A stretch of DNA of 17,914 nucleotides, taken from assembly GCA_900550685.1 (NCBI GenBank), contig URTS01000025.1, positions 1-17,914 of the forward strand. The letters run 5' to 3'. Below, piece by piece: positions 1 to 8,948 of this stretch. The notes under the pieces are model-generated. The model was given only the letters and a program-made list of their open reading frames with translations. It did not search any database and was not told the DNA's origin. Numbering within the stretch: the first letter of the stretch is position 1; the number at the start of each line of letters is the position of its first letter. The translations under genes were made by a program, and so were the position numbers. The stretch comes from an uncultured Oscillibacter sp. (lineage in GTDB: Bacteria; Bacillota; Clostridia; Oscillospirales; Oscillospiraceae).

Positions 1-10
1 GGCGAAATCT

Positions 11-1051
11 TCAGACAATCTCAAGGGTGTGATCCGTTTTGGGAAGCACCGTACCCACAATGGCGCTGTCCGGGCAGTCTGCCCGCAGGGCGTCCACCAG
101 GGCCCCGGCCTTCTCCATGGGCAGGGCGATCAGCAGTCCGCCGGAGGTCTGGGGATCGGAGATCAGGTCCAGGCGGGCCTGGGGCACGTTTTCCCCAACG
201 CTTAGCCGGGACATCACATAGTCCCGGTTGCGGTAGGCCCCGGCGGGGATAATGCCCATTTCCGCCAGCTCCAAGGCCCCCGGCAGCAGGGGCAGATGCC
301 GGCTGTAGATACGGACGGTAACGCCGCTGCCTGCCGCCATTTCATCGGCGTGGCCCAGCAGGCCGAAGCCGGTAACATCGGTGCAGGCATGGATCTCCCG
401 GCATTGCAGCATGGCCTCCGCCGCCTTGGCGTTCAGCTGAGCCATGGAGCGGACCAGCCGGTCATACTGCTCCGGTTCCAGCAGGTCCGCCTTCGCCGCG
501 GTGGTCAGCACGCCGGTGCCGATGGGCTTGGTCAGCACCAGGGCATCCCCCGGTCTGGCCCCCACGTTCCGCAGCACCTTGTCCGGATGGACGTAGCCAG
601 TGACACACAGGCCGTATTTCGGCTCGTTGTCCTGGATGGTGTGGCCCCCGGCGATGACGCAGCCAGCCTCCACCGCCTTTCGGTGGCCGCCCTCCAGAAT
701 TTTCCGGACAGTCTCCTGGGACAGGCAGTTCGGCACGCACAGCAGGTTCATCGCCACGACAGGCCGCCCCCCCATGGCGTACACATCGCTGAGAGCGTTT
801 GCCGCAGCGATCTGGCCAAACCAGAAGGGATCGTCCACAATGGGGGTGAAGAAGTCTACGGTGTGGATGGCGGCGATCTGGTCGGTGACACGGTACACAC
901 AGGCGTCGTCGCTGGTGTCGAAGCCCACCATCAAATTGGGATCAGTGCCGTTGGGAAGGTCTTTCAGAATGTTCGATAGGACACCCGGCCCTAATTTTGC
1001 CGCTCAACCCGCCGCTGGGGTCAGCTGCGTCAGACGAGGTTCCTTATCCAT
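11..1051 (-). CDS. selD: Selenide, water dikinase SelD, itself a selenoprotein (Sec16)
   Basis: Makes selenophosphate from selenide and ATP, the selenium donor for selenocysteine (and selenouridine) synthesis, in the cytosol. An ATG-free stretch hides the true N terminus: reading the frame upstream of residue Leu40 gives 39 further codons back to an ATG at 1051, interrupted only by TGA at 1006..1004. The recovered N terminus reads LTQLTPAAG-U-AAK, which is the SelD active-site loop with selenocysteine at position 16 and the essential Lys at 19. Total 346 residues, normal for the family. Further signatures are GGHTIQDNEPKYG, LTKPIGTGVLTT, DVTGFGLLGH and SDPQTSGGLL. An AAGGAGG ribosome binding site sits about 8 nt before the ATG. 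A SECIS-like hairpin follows the UGA. The gene reads toward the window edge, so any downstream selA/selB partner is not visible. Identity very sure; Sec decoding is strong inference. Confidence 0.96.
977..993 (-). promoter_or_regulatory. Bacterial SECIS hairpin in selD
   Basis: In the selD mRNA, ten nucleotides after the UGA at 1006..1004, the bases UAGGGC pair with GUCCUA to make a 6-bp stem (one G-U pair) with a five-base loop CGGGU. Bacterial SECIS elements lie just inside the coding region after UGA, with an exposed G (often GGU) in a small loop about 16–37 nt downstream; here the loop G residues lie about 18–20 nt after UGA. It would bind SelB to recode UGA. Structure worked out by eye. 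Confidence 0.75.
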
Positions 1052-1084
1052 TGCGATCCCTCCTTCCCTGTTCGATTTATCCGC

Positions 1085-1113
1085 ATTATACCACGGTCCC
1101 GGCGGTTTGGCAA
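1085..1113 (-). promoter_or_regulatory. selD promoter
   Basis: On the minus strand TTGCCA (1113..1108), a 17-bp spacer and a perfect TATAAT (1090..1085) lie upstream of the selD ribosome binding site. Five of six bases match the -35 consensus. The predicted start of transcription is near 1078, giving a leader of about 27 nt. Confidence 0.7.
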
Positions 1114-1124
1114 TCACGGCAGGC

Positions 1125-1153
1125 TGGACTTTTCCCCGGTCCTATGATATCAT
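1125..1153 (+). promoter_or_regulatory. Possible promoter of the PfkB-kinase gene
   Basis: TGGACT (1125–1130), 17-bp spacer, TATCAT (1148–1153) lies 55 bp before the kinase ATG, divergent from the selD promoter. The -10 matches five of six bases, the -35 four of six. An overlapping TATGAT at 1143 is an alternative -10. Confidence 0.4.
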
Positions 1154-1208
1154 ACTTTGTAAAATTCAGGTGAAATCTGCGGCAGGCCGCAGAAGAAAAG
1201 GAGCAGCT

Positions 1209-2165
1209 ATGGGCATTGTGGTCTTAGGAGCCGTTTTTGTGGATATCAAGGGCTATCCGGCGGATGTGTACATCCCCGGCGGACGGAACGCCGGACGGGT
1301 GGAGCAGGTCCACGGAGGCGTCAGCCGCAATCTGGTGGAGGACATCGCCAATGTGGAGCTGCGGCCCACCTTCATCAGCCTGGTGGATAACACCGGCACC
1401 GGGGCGGACGTGATCCGCAAATTGCAGGACCACAAGGTCAACACGGACTACATCCGTGCCGTGCCGGACGGCATGGGCACCTGGCTGGCAGTATTCGACA
1501 ACGGCGGCGACGTGGTGGCCTCCATCTCCAAGCGGCCGGACCTGCGGCCCATTCTGGGGATCCTGGAGGACCACGGTGACGAGATCTTTCAGGATGCGGA
1601 CAGCATCGCCCTGGAGATCGACTGTGACAAGGAGATCGTGAAAAAGGTCTTTGCCCTGGCGGAAAAATACGGCAAGCCGGTGTTCGCCGCCGTGTCCAAC
1701 ATGAGTATCGCCGTGGAGCGGCGGGACTTTCTCCGCTCCTGCCACTGCTTCGTGTGCAACCAGCAGGAGGCGGGCATCCTCTTCTCCGAGGACTATGCGG
1801 GCAAAACGCCTGAGGAGCTGCGGGACATCCTGGCCCATCACATCCAGGCGGCGGAAATTTCCCGGATGGTGGTGACCATGGGCGGCCAGGGGGCCGTATA
1901 CGCCACCCACGATGGGGAAAGCGGCATCTGCCCCGCTATCAAGGTGGACGTAAAGGACACCACCGGCGCGGGAGACGCCTTCTTCGCCGGCGTCACCATC
2001 GGCCTGACCTACGGCAAGACCATGCTGGAGGCCTGCGGCATCGGCACCCGGCTGGCAGCCTCCGTCATCTGCACCTCGGAGAACGTGTGCCCCCGGTTCC
2101 TGCCCAGCGAGTTTGGGCTGGAGATCGGTGATGCCGCCGGGGACCAGCTGACCCTGGACCTGTAA
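1209..2165 (+). CDS. PfkB-family sugar/nucleoside kinase (PsuK-like)
   Basis: ATP-dependent cytosolic kinase of the ribokinase/PfkB superfamily, 318 residues, the usual length. The N-terminal signature GGVSRNLVEDIANV (36–49) has the GGVxRN form seen in pseudouridine kinases rather than the GGKGANQA of ribokinase. The C-terminal signature DTTGAGDAFFAGV (250–262) carries the catalytic base Asp256 and the anion hole. The ATG at 1209 is chosen because AAAAGGAG lies six bases upstream and the protein then begins with the first beta strand (MGIVVLGAVFVDIKG); the open frame continues upstream into selD but only as antisense. The next gene, a GNAT, starts 24 bp later and probably shares the transcript. 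No pseudouridine glycosidase (psuG) is adjacent, so the substrate (pseudouridine, another nucleoside or a sugar) is open. Confidence 0.88.
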   Translation: MGIVVLGAVFVDIKGYPADVYIPGGRNAGRVEQVHGGVSRNLVEDIANVELRPTFISLVDNTGTGADVIRKLQDHKVNTDYIRAVPDGMGTWLAVFDNGGDVVASISKRPDLRPILGILEDHGDEIFQDADSIALEIDCDKEIVKKVFALAEKYGKPVFAAVSNMSIAVERRDFLRSCHCFVCNQQEAGILFSEDYAGKTPEELRDILAHHIQAAEISRMVVTMGGQGAVYATHDGESGICPAIKVDVKDTTGAGDAFFAGVTIGLTYGKTMLEACGIGTRLAASVICTSENVCPRFLPSEFGLEIGDAAGDQLTLDL

Positions 2166-2189
2166 ATTTTTCCGGAAAGGAACAGACAT

Positions 2190-2672
2190 ATGGAAATCAG
2201 AACAGCAACTTTCAAGGACCTGGACGCAGTATCCGCCGTGGAGGCCACCTGCTTCCCGGCGGCGGAGGCCGCCACCCCAGCGGAATTTGAAGAACGCCTG
2301 CGGTATTACGGCGGCCACTTCTGGCTCATGTTCGACGGTGAGAAGCTCATCGGCTTTGTGGACGGCATGGTGACGGACAAGGCCGACCTCTCCGACGATC
2401 TCTACGCCCAGGCCAGTCTCCACGATGAGAACGGTGCCTGGCAGATGATCTTCGGCGTCAACACCCTGCCGGAATACCGGCGGCAGGGCGTGGCGGCGGC
2501 CTTGCTGGTGCGGGCCATTGCGGACGCCAAGGCCCAGGGCCGGAAGGGCCTAGTGCTGACCTGCAAGGACAAGCTGGTCCATTACTACGCCAAATTCGGC
2601 TTTGTCAGCGAGGGCGTTTCCGAATCCACCCACGGCGGCGTGGTGTGGTATCAGATGCGGCTGACCTTCTGA
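2190..2672 (+). CDS. GNAT-family N-acetyltransferase
   Basis: Cytosolic acetyl-CoA-dependent N-acetyltransferase, 160 residues, a complete single GNAT domain. Motif A is visible as VNTLPEYRRQGVAAALLVRA (90–109), with the pyrophosphate-binding R97-Q-Q/G-x-A pattern. Motif B follows with VLTCKDKLVHYYAKFGFV (122–139); the Tyr pair 132–133 is where GNATs often place the general acid. This C-terminal layout resembles arylalkylamine N-acetyltransferase-like members, so a small amine is a plausible substrate, but it cannot be fixed from sequence. Ribosome binding site GGAAAGG lies about 9 nt upstream of the ATG. It follows the PfkB kinase by 24 bp, so the two are likely cotranscribed, and a strong terminator follows directly. 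Confidence 0.87.
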   Translation: MEIRTATFKDLDAVSAVEATCFPAAEAATPAEFEERLRYYGGHFWLMFDGEKLIGFVDGMVTDKADLSDDLYAQASLHDENGAWQMIFGVNTLPEYRRQGVAAALLVRAIADAKAQGRKGLVLTCKDKLVHYYAKFGFVSEGVSESTHGGVVWYQMRLTF

Positions 2673-2688
2673 ACCCGGTACATGCAAA

Positions 2689-2724
2689 ACCCGCCCGGAG
2701 GAATTCCTCCGGGCGGGTCCTTTT
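2689..2724. terminator. Bidirectional intrinsic terminator between convergent genes
   Basis: Positions 2689–2718 form a perfect 30-nt palindrome with arms of 15 bases centred on GAATTC, rich in G and C. CCTTTTCTGTT follows on the plus strand, and the plus-strand AAAA just before the stem gives TTTT on the minus strand. It separates the GNAT gene (+) from the SLH–GH25 gene (-). Confidence 0.88.
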
Positions 2725-2727
2725 CTG

Positions 2728-4365
2728 TTATCTGCGGATGAACTGGATGTTCATATCCACCCGGCCGCTGATGCCGGCTACGGTGCAGCTGCTGGAAAAC
2801 TGCCAGTAATCCATGTGGTAGATCAGCGAGGGGCACAGCTTTTCCGACTTGCTGCTCTTATACTCCGGATACCAGCTCAGATATTCCGACAGGGCGCCCT
2901 GGTCGTACTTCATATAGCTGACGTAAGTACCGGCATAGACCATGGGGGTGTAGCCTGCCTCCTTGATCCGCTCGCAGAAGGCCACGGCGCAGGCGGTAGC
3001 CATTTCCGGCGAGGTGCCGTAGACCCGGTAGGTGGCGTCATGCATCTCCCAGTCGTAGGCCACGGGGCCGTCGATCTCGTGGCCCTCCAGCAGGCTGATG
3101 ACAAAGTCCGCCTCCTCGATGGCCTCCTCCACGGTGATGGCCTGGGCGAAGAAGTACACGCCGGTCTTGAGGCCCACGTTCATGGCCCCCTTGATGTTCT
3201 GCACATAGTTCTTGTCCGCGTTCAGGGTACCGTTGCCGTAGCCCCGGTAGCCCACTCGGACCATGGCGTAGTCAATGTCGTCCGCCGCCACGGCATCCCA
3301 GTCGATCATCCCCTGATAGGAGGACACATCGATGCCGTACCGGGTGCGGAACTCGTCCCCCAGGTATTCCAGCCGGTCCGGGTGCTCCTCGGACCAGATG
3401 AAATCGCTGTTGGAGAACACATTCAAGGGCCGGTCCCGGTAAATGGGGATGGTCTTGCCGTTGTAGGTAAAGGTCCGGTCCAGGGTCGCACCGGGGGTGT
3501 AGACCTCCGAGGGCTGGATACCGGGCTTGGCGGGCTCCTCCGGCTCCGGTTCCGGCGTCGGGTCCGGTTTTGCCTCCTCCATCACCACCTGTCCGGTGCC
3601 GTAATTGCAGATGCTGCCGGTCACGGTAGTATCCGTCAGGGTGACATTCCCCTTCACGCCGGGGGCCAGAATCAGGTCCCCGCTGACGGTCACCCCCTTG
3701 AGGGCCGCCCCCTCCTGCGCGCTGATAAGCAGGGTGCCTGGAACGTCCGTGGTCCAGGTGGTATTCTCCTTCACCAGCGTGTGGATCATGTTGCCCAGAA
3801 TGTTGACGATCTCCGCCCGGGTGATGGCGTCCGTAGGCCGGAAGCGGCCGTCGGTACAGTCCGTCAGATAGCCGTGGGCCTCAAACTCAGCTACATAGGG
3901 CAGGGCATATTCCGCGATGGAGCTGCCGTCTGAGTAGCTGACGGAGGTCGTCTCCAGAGGGATGTTGAACGCCCGGCCGATCATAGCCACCGCCTGCTGG
4001 CGGGTGATGGTGCTGGCGGAAAGGGCCTTGCCCTGGTTGCCCAGGTAAACGCCGGAGGCATGGAGCTTCAAAATGGCATCCTCCCAGTAGGTCCCTGCCG
4101 TGTCGGAAAAGGTACTGGCCGGAGAGGTCTCCTGAAAGTGAAGAAACCGGTCCAGGATCCCGGCGAAAGCCCCCCGGGTGATGGAGTTGTCGGGGCGGAA
4201 GGTGCCGTCGTCATAGCCCTGAATGATGCCGTATTCCTGGCTCCACTTGTTGATGGCGCTCTCGGCCCAGTGGCCCGTCGTATCCGTAAAGGCCCCGGCG
4301 GTGATGGTGGTGCAGCCCACCGCCAGGACTGCCGCCGCCAGCCATTTTCCAAAATGCCGCTTCAT
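2728..4365 (-). CDS. Secreted SLH-domain GH25 lysozyme
   Basis: A 545-residue exported wall hydrolase. Residues 1–25 form a signal peptide (KRHFGKW, then a hydrophobic core, cut near AGA-F). Three SLH modules follow at about 26–72, 86–132 and 142–192, each ending in a TR-x-x motif (TRGAFAGIL, TRQQAVAMI, TRAEIVNIL); these bind wall polysaccharide. Residues 208–262 look like short beta-solenoid repeats, and 266–283 form a Pro/Glu-rich linker. The GH25 (Chalaropsis-type N-acetylmuramidase) domain spans about 342–545: YGIDVSSYQG (Asp346), AYDWE (catalytic pair Asp438/Glu440) and the final WQFSSS...GRVDMNIQF. Ribosome binding site AAAGGAA lies six bases before the ATG. The gene has its own promoter and a leader terminator, and ends at the shared palindromic terminator. 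Likely role: peptidoglycan remodelling or lysis at the surface. Confidence 0.93.
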   Translation of the reverse strand: MKRHFGKWLAAAVLAVGCTTITAGAFTDTTGHWAESAINKWSQEYGIIQGYDDGTFRPDNSITRGAFAGILDRFLHFQETSPASTFSDTAGTYWEDAILKLHASGVYLGNQGKALSASTITRQQAVAMIGRAFNIPLETTSVSYSDGSSIAEYALPYVAEFEAHGYLTDCTDGRFRPTDAITRAEIVNILGNMIHTLVKENTTWTTDVPGTLLISAQEGAALKGVTVSGDLILAPGVKGNVTLTDTTVTGSICNYGTGQVVMEEAKPDPTPEPEPEEPAKPGIQPSEVYTPGATLDRTFTYNGKTIPIYRDRPLNVFSNSDFIWSEEHPDRLEYLGDEFRTRYGIDVSSYQGMIDWDAVAADDIDYAMVRVGYRGYGNGTLNADKNYVQNIKGAMNVGLKTGVYFFAQAITVEEAIEEADFVISLLEGHEIDGPVAYDWEMHDATYRVYGTSPEMATACAVAFCERIKEAGYTPMVYAGTYVSYMKYDQGALSEYLSWYPEYKSSKSEKLCPSLIYHMDYWQFSSSCTVAGISGRVDMNIQFIRR

Positions 4366-4403
4366 AGCTGTTCCTTTCTGTCAAACAAAGTCGAATCTAT
4401 TCC

Positions 4404-4438
4404 GAAAAAAACACCATGGCCCAACGGGCCATGGTGTT
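4404..4438 (-). terminator. Intrinsic terminator in the leader of the SLH–GH25 gene
   Basis: Positions 4410–4438 fold into a perfect 13-bp stem with a 3-base loop (arm ACACCATGGCCC). On the minus strand it runs straight into a seven-T run, the full form of a rho-independent terminator. It lies about 10 nt after the predicted transcription start and about 45 nt before the lysozyme ATG, so it is a leader terminator/attenuator for that gene, or a second barrier after glmS. Confidence 0.8.
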
Positions 4439-4454
4439 ATGTCGCCCTACCGGC

Positions 4455-4483
4455 ATTATAGCGGAACCGGAGACAGGGGTCAA
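4455..4483 (-). promoter_or_regulatory. Promoter of the SLH–GH25 gene
   Basis: TTGACC (4483..4478), exactly 17 bp, then TATAAT (4460..4455) on the minus strand: one mismatch from the full consensus. It lies between the glmS terminator and the leader terminator. The predicted start is near 4448. Confidence 0.75.
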
Positions 4484-4544
4484 TATTCTGCCGGAAATTT
4501 CTGCCGGAAAATTATGTTAATCTTCCGTGAAGCCCTGCAGCGGC

Positions 4545-4576
4545 AAAAACCGCCCGGAATTTTTCCGGGCGGTTTT
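4545..4576 (-). terminator. glmS terminator
   Basis: A 14-bp stem (arms 4546–4559 and 4563–4576, with core CCGCCCGG) and a 3-base loop, ending in TTTTT on the minus strand, starts seven bases after the glmS stop codon. Confidence 0.9.
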
Positions 4577-4582
4577 CAGTCT

Positions 4583-6421
<1,839 letters not shown>

Positions 6422-6482
6422 AGTTAAAAATCCTCCTGAAAATTGATTCAAAAGGACAAACGCGCAGAGATTTGTCGCTTTT

Positions 6483-6650
6483 CTTCGCAGTCAGGTCCCC
6501 TTTGTTCCGGGGTCGCCCCCGTATTTTCTGAACCTGTCACATGGCTGCGGCCACGGAGGGGCACCCGCCGAAAGTTCGATACTCCCCTCTCCTCGTTATC
6601 CCGGAAACGCCGCTTCCGCAAGCTCTTTCCGGGCACATGGCGCTGTTGAT
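6483..6650 (-). ncRNA. glmS ribozyme/riboswitch (GlcN6P-activated self-cleavage)
   Basis: The glmS leader carries the ribozyme core. Cleavage is predicted between A6644 and G6643, immediately before GCGCC. P1 is CCCGGAAA/UUUCCGGG with an inner GCUU-GCGG-AAGC hairpin. It is followed by ACGAGG and the highly conserved block AUCGAACUUUCGGCGGGUG with flanking GGGG/CCCC pairing. P2 is formed by CGCAG with CUGCG (6490..6486). P3 is CAGGUUC/GGACCUG and P4 is GGGG-GCGA-CCCC. In this RNA class GlcN6P acts as the cofactor for cleavage, and the 5'-OH fragment carrying glmS is then degraded. Recognised by sequence and hand-drawn pairing, so the ends are approximate. Confidence 0.93.
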
Positions 6651-6694
6651 GGGTCCTGCCCATAGCCTCCTTTCTCATTCTGCGCTTTTTTATG

Positions 6695-6722
6695 AAAACG
6701 CCGGGGCGGCGGTCTGCCGCCC
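6695..6722 (-). terminator. Weak terminator-like hairpin after the acetyltransferase gene
   Basis: GGGCGGC (6722..6716) pairs with GCCGCCC (6710..6704) around a 5-base loop, starting 15 bases after the stop codon of the upstream gene. Six bases later comes TTTT only, so termination would be weak. It may separate the upstream pair from glmS or simply reduce read-through. Confidence 0.4.
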
Positions 6723-6736
6723 GCAGCGCAGTCAAC

Positions 6737-7417
6737 TCACTTTTTTGCGATGATATGGTCTTTATCCTTATAGACATGCCCCGCCGGGATAACGCCCCGG
6801 ACACAGGACGTGGGGTACACGTTGGAATCCGGACCGATGACGGTGCCGGGGTTCAGAACGCTGTTGCAGCCCACTTCCACCCGGTCGCCCAGCATGGCGC
6901 CCACCTTTTTTCGGCCCGTTTCGATCTGCTCGGTGCCGTCCTTCACCACCACCAGGAGCTTGTCGCTCTTGACATTGGAGGTGATGGAACCGGCCCCCAT
7001 ATGGGCCTTGTAGCCCAAGATGGAATCCCCCACGTAATTATAGTGGGGCACCTGGACATTGTCAAACAGGATCACGTTTTTCAGCTCCGTGGAGTTGCCT
7101 ACCACGCAGTCATTGCCCACCAGGGCGCTGCCCCGGATGAAGGCGCACTGGCGGACCTCCGTCCGGTGGCCGATGATGCAGGGACCGTGGAGATAGGCGG
7201 TCTTGAATACGGTGGCATCCTTGGCTACCCACACATCCTCCAAAATATTGCCGTCCCAGTCCCTGGGGTGGACATATTCCTCCTCCGGCAGGTGCCTGCC
7301 GATCTCCAGGATCCAATCGGAGATCCCGGCCAGGGCCTCCCAGGGGTAGGTAAACTCCTTCAGATATGCCCCGGCCAGAGAATGGCTCAGGTCATACAGG
7401 TCATGAACTGTCAGCAT
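6737..7417 (-). CDS. Stand-alone left-handed beta-helix acetyltransferase (GlmU C-domain-like)
   Basis: A 226-residue cytosolic protein built mainly of hexapeptide repeats (about residues 62–212: VWVAKDATVFKTAYLHGPC and similar turns), the left-handed beta-helix fold. The segment HYNYVGDSILGYKAHMGAGS (125–144) matches the GlmU acetyltransferase site, with His125 at the position of its catalytic His. The N-terminal nucleotidyltransferase half of GlmU (about 230 residues, GTRMRS-type loop) is absent; residues 1–60 are a short helical region. Expected reaction: acetyl-CoA plus GlcN-1-P to GlcNAc-1-P, or a related sugar acylation. The ATG at 7417 overlaps the glmM stop as TGATG with GAGGTGA upstream, so translation is probably coupled; a GTG one codon earlier is possible. 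Sitting between glmM and glmS strongly supports an amino-sugar role. Confidence 0.85.
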   Translation of the reverse strand: MLTVHDLYDLSHSLAGAYLKEFTYPWEALAGISDWILEIGRHLPEEEYVHPRDWDGNILEDVWVAKDATVFKTAYLHGPCIIGHRTEVRQCAFIRGSALVGNDCVVGNSTELKNVILFDNVQVPHYNYVGDSILGYKAHMGAGSITSNVKSDKLLVVVKDGTEQIETGRKKVGAMLGDRVEVGCNSVLNPGTVIGPDSNVYPTSCVRGVIPAGHVYKDKDHIIAKK

Positions 7418-8781
7418 CACTTCTTCACCTCGATGAGATGGCCGCTCTGCTCCATGGCGGCGATGATGCGGTCCACCTGCTTTTCACATTTCTCCGGACT
7501 TCCGGCCTCCGCCATGACCCGCAGTACCGGCTCCGTGCCGCTCTTGCGCAGCAGCACCCGGCCGGAATCTCCCAACTCCTCGGTGCACGCATCCACCGCG
7601 GCCTGCACGGCGGCGTCTGCCAGAGTGCCGTCCTTGTCGTCCACCCGGACGTTTTTCAGCACCTGGGGATACATGGTAACGCCTGCGGCCAGCACGCTGA
7701 GGGGCAGCTGGGTGTCGATCATCACCTGCATCAGCATCAGGGCGGTAATCAGGCCGTCGCCGGTGTGGGCGTACTTCCGGAAGATGATGTGGCCGGACTG
7801 CTCGCCGCCCAGGCCAAAATCGTTTTCCTTCATGTTCTCATAGACATAGCGGTCGCCCACAGCGGTCTTTTCATAGCGGAGCCCCGCCTTGTCCAGGGCC
7901 TTGTAAAGGCCGAAGTTGCTCATCACTGTGGTGACCACGGTGTCCCCGGGCAGCTGGCCCCGGTCCTTGAGATACTTGGCGCAGATATACATAATCTTGT
8001 CGCCGTTCAGGACCCGGCCCCGCTCATCCACGGCCAGGCACCGGTCCGCGTCGCCGTCAAAGGCGAAACCCACGTCCAGGTGGTGCTCCCGGACATAGAG
8101 CTGAAGCCCCTCGATATGGGTGGAGCCGCAGCCCATGTTGATATTCACGCCGTCCGGCTGGTCGTTGATGACATAGGTCTTGGCTCCCAGGGCGTCAAAC
8201 ACCGCCCGGCCGATCATCCAGGAGCTGCCGTTGGCGCAGTCCAGGCCCACCTTGTGCTTTTCAAAGGATTTGGAGGGCAGGCTGGTGAGGTAGCCGATAT
8301 ACCGGTTGCGGCCTGAGTAGAAATCAATGGTCTTGCCGATCTTTCCCTCGGTGGCCCAGGGGAGGTAGGCGGGATTGCCGTCAATAAACGCCTCCAGCTC
8401 CGCCTGGAGGGCGTCGTCCATCTTCTCACCCACGCCGTTCATCAGCTTGATGCCGTTGTCATAGAACGGGTTATGGCTGGCGGAGATCATCACGCCGCAG
8501 TCGAAGTTTTCCGTCCGGGTGATGTAGCTGACGCAGGGCGTGGTGGTCACGTGCAGCAGATAGGCGTCGGCCCCGGAAGCCGCAATGCCAGCCGCCAGCG
8601 CGTTTTCAAACATATAGGAGGACCGCCGGGTGTCCTTGCCGATGACGATGCGGGCGGAATCCTCCGTATGCCGGCGGCTGTAATACCAGCCCAGGAAACG
8701 CCCCACCTGGAAGGCGTGCTCCGCCGTCAGATCCACACCGGCCTTGCCACGGAATCCGTCTGTACCAAAATATTTACCCAT
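7417..8781 (-). CDS. glmM: Phosphoglucosamine mutase GlmM
   Basis: Interconverts GlcN-6-P and GlcN-1-P, the step between GlmS and GlmU. 454 residues from the ATG giving MGKYFGTDGFRG, the standard N terminus of the family; 24 further upstream codons are open but look non-coding. Key sites are MISASHNPFYDNG with the phosphorylated Ser102, the metal-binding loop FDGDADR (Asp242, 244, 246), GEQSGH for sugar binding, and LRKSGTEPVLRVM in the C-terminal phosphate-binding domain. AAAGGAG lies about 12 nt before the ATG, slightly long. The stop overlaps the next gene (TGATG). It has its own promoter and is divergent from the DUF421 gene. Confidence 0.97.
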   Translation of the reverse strand: MGKYFGTDGFRGKAGVDLTAEHAFQVGRFLGWYYSRRHTEDSARIVIGKDTRRSSYMFENALAAGIAASGADAYLLHVTTTPCVSYITRTENFDCGVMISASHNPFYDNGIKLMNGVGEKMDDALQAELEAFIDGNPAYLPWATEGKIGKTIDFYSGRNRYIGYLTSLPSKSFEKHKVGLDCANGSSWMIGRAVFDALGAKTYVINDQPDGVNINMGCGSTHIEGLQLYVREHHLDVGFAFDGDADRCLAVDERGRVLNGDKIMYICAKYLKDRGQLPGDTVVTTVMSNFGLYKALDKAGLRYEKTAVGDRYVYENMKENDFGLGGEQSGHIIFRKYAHTGDGLITALMLMQVMIDTQLPLSVLAAGVTMYPQVLKNVRVDDKDGTLADAAVQAAVDACTEELGDSGRVLLRKSGTEPVLRVMAEAGSPEKCEKQVDRIIAAMEQSGHLIEVKK

Positions 8782-8824
8782 CAGAACAATATGCTCCTTT
8801 GATCTTTCATTATGAATCTTCCCT

Positions 8825-8853
8825 ATCATATCCGCTTTTTCCGACAGATACAA
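8825..8853 (-). promoter_or_regulatory. Likely glmM operon promoter
   Basis: TTGTAT (8853..8848), 17-bp spacer, TATGAT (8830..8825) on the minus strand, about 44 bp before the glmM ATG. The -10 has one mismatch and the -35 is partial. Confidence 0.5.
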
Positions 8854-8948
8854 GAGGAAAAATGTAAATTTTCAGGATGTCCGCCCCGGCTCTCTCCGCA
8901 TAAATCCACAACAAGCCGCCCATACTGGAAGAAAAAGGGGGCGATGAC

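Noticed and set aside
1004..1006. The in-frame TGA of selD as a sign of a pseudogene or sequencing error
   Set aside because: It falls exactly at the catalytic Sec/Cys position, is flanked by conserved residues on both sides and is followed by a SECIS-like hairpin.
600..1208. A 203-codon N-terminal extension of the PfkB kinase
   Set aside because: It is antisense to selD and crosses both promoters; the kinase begins properly at 1209 with a ribosome binding site.
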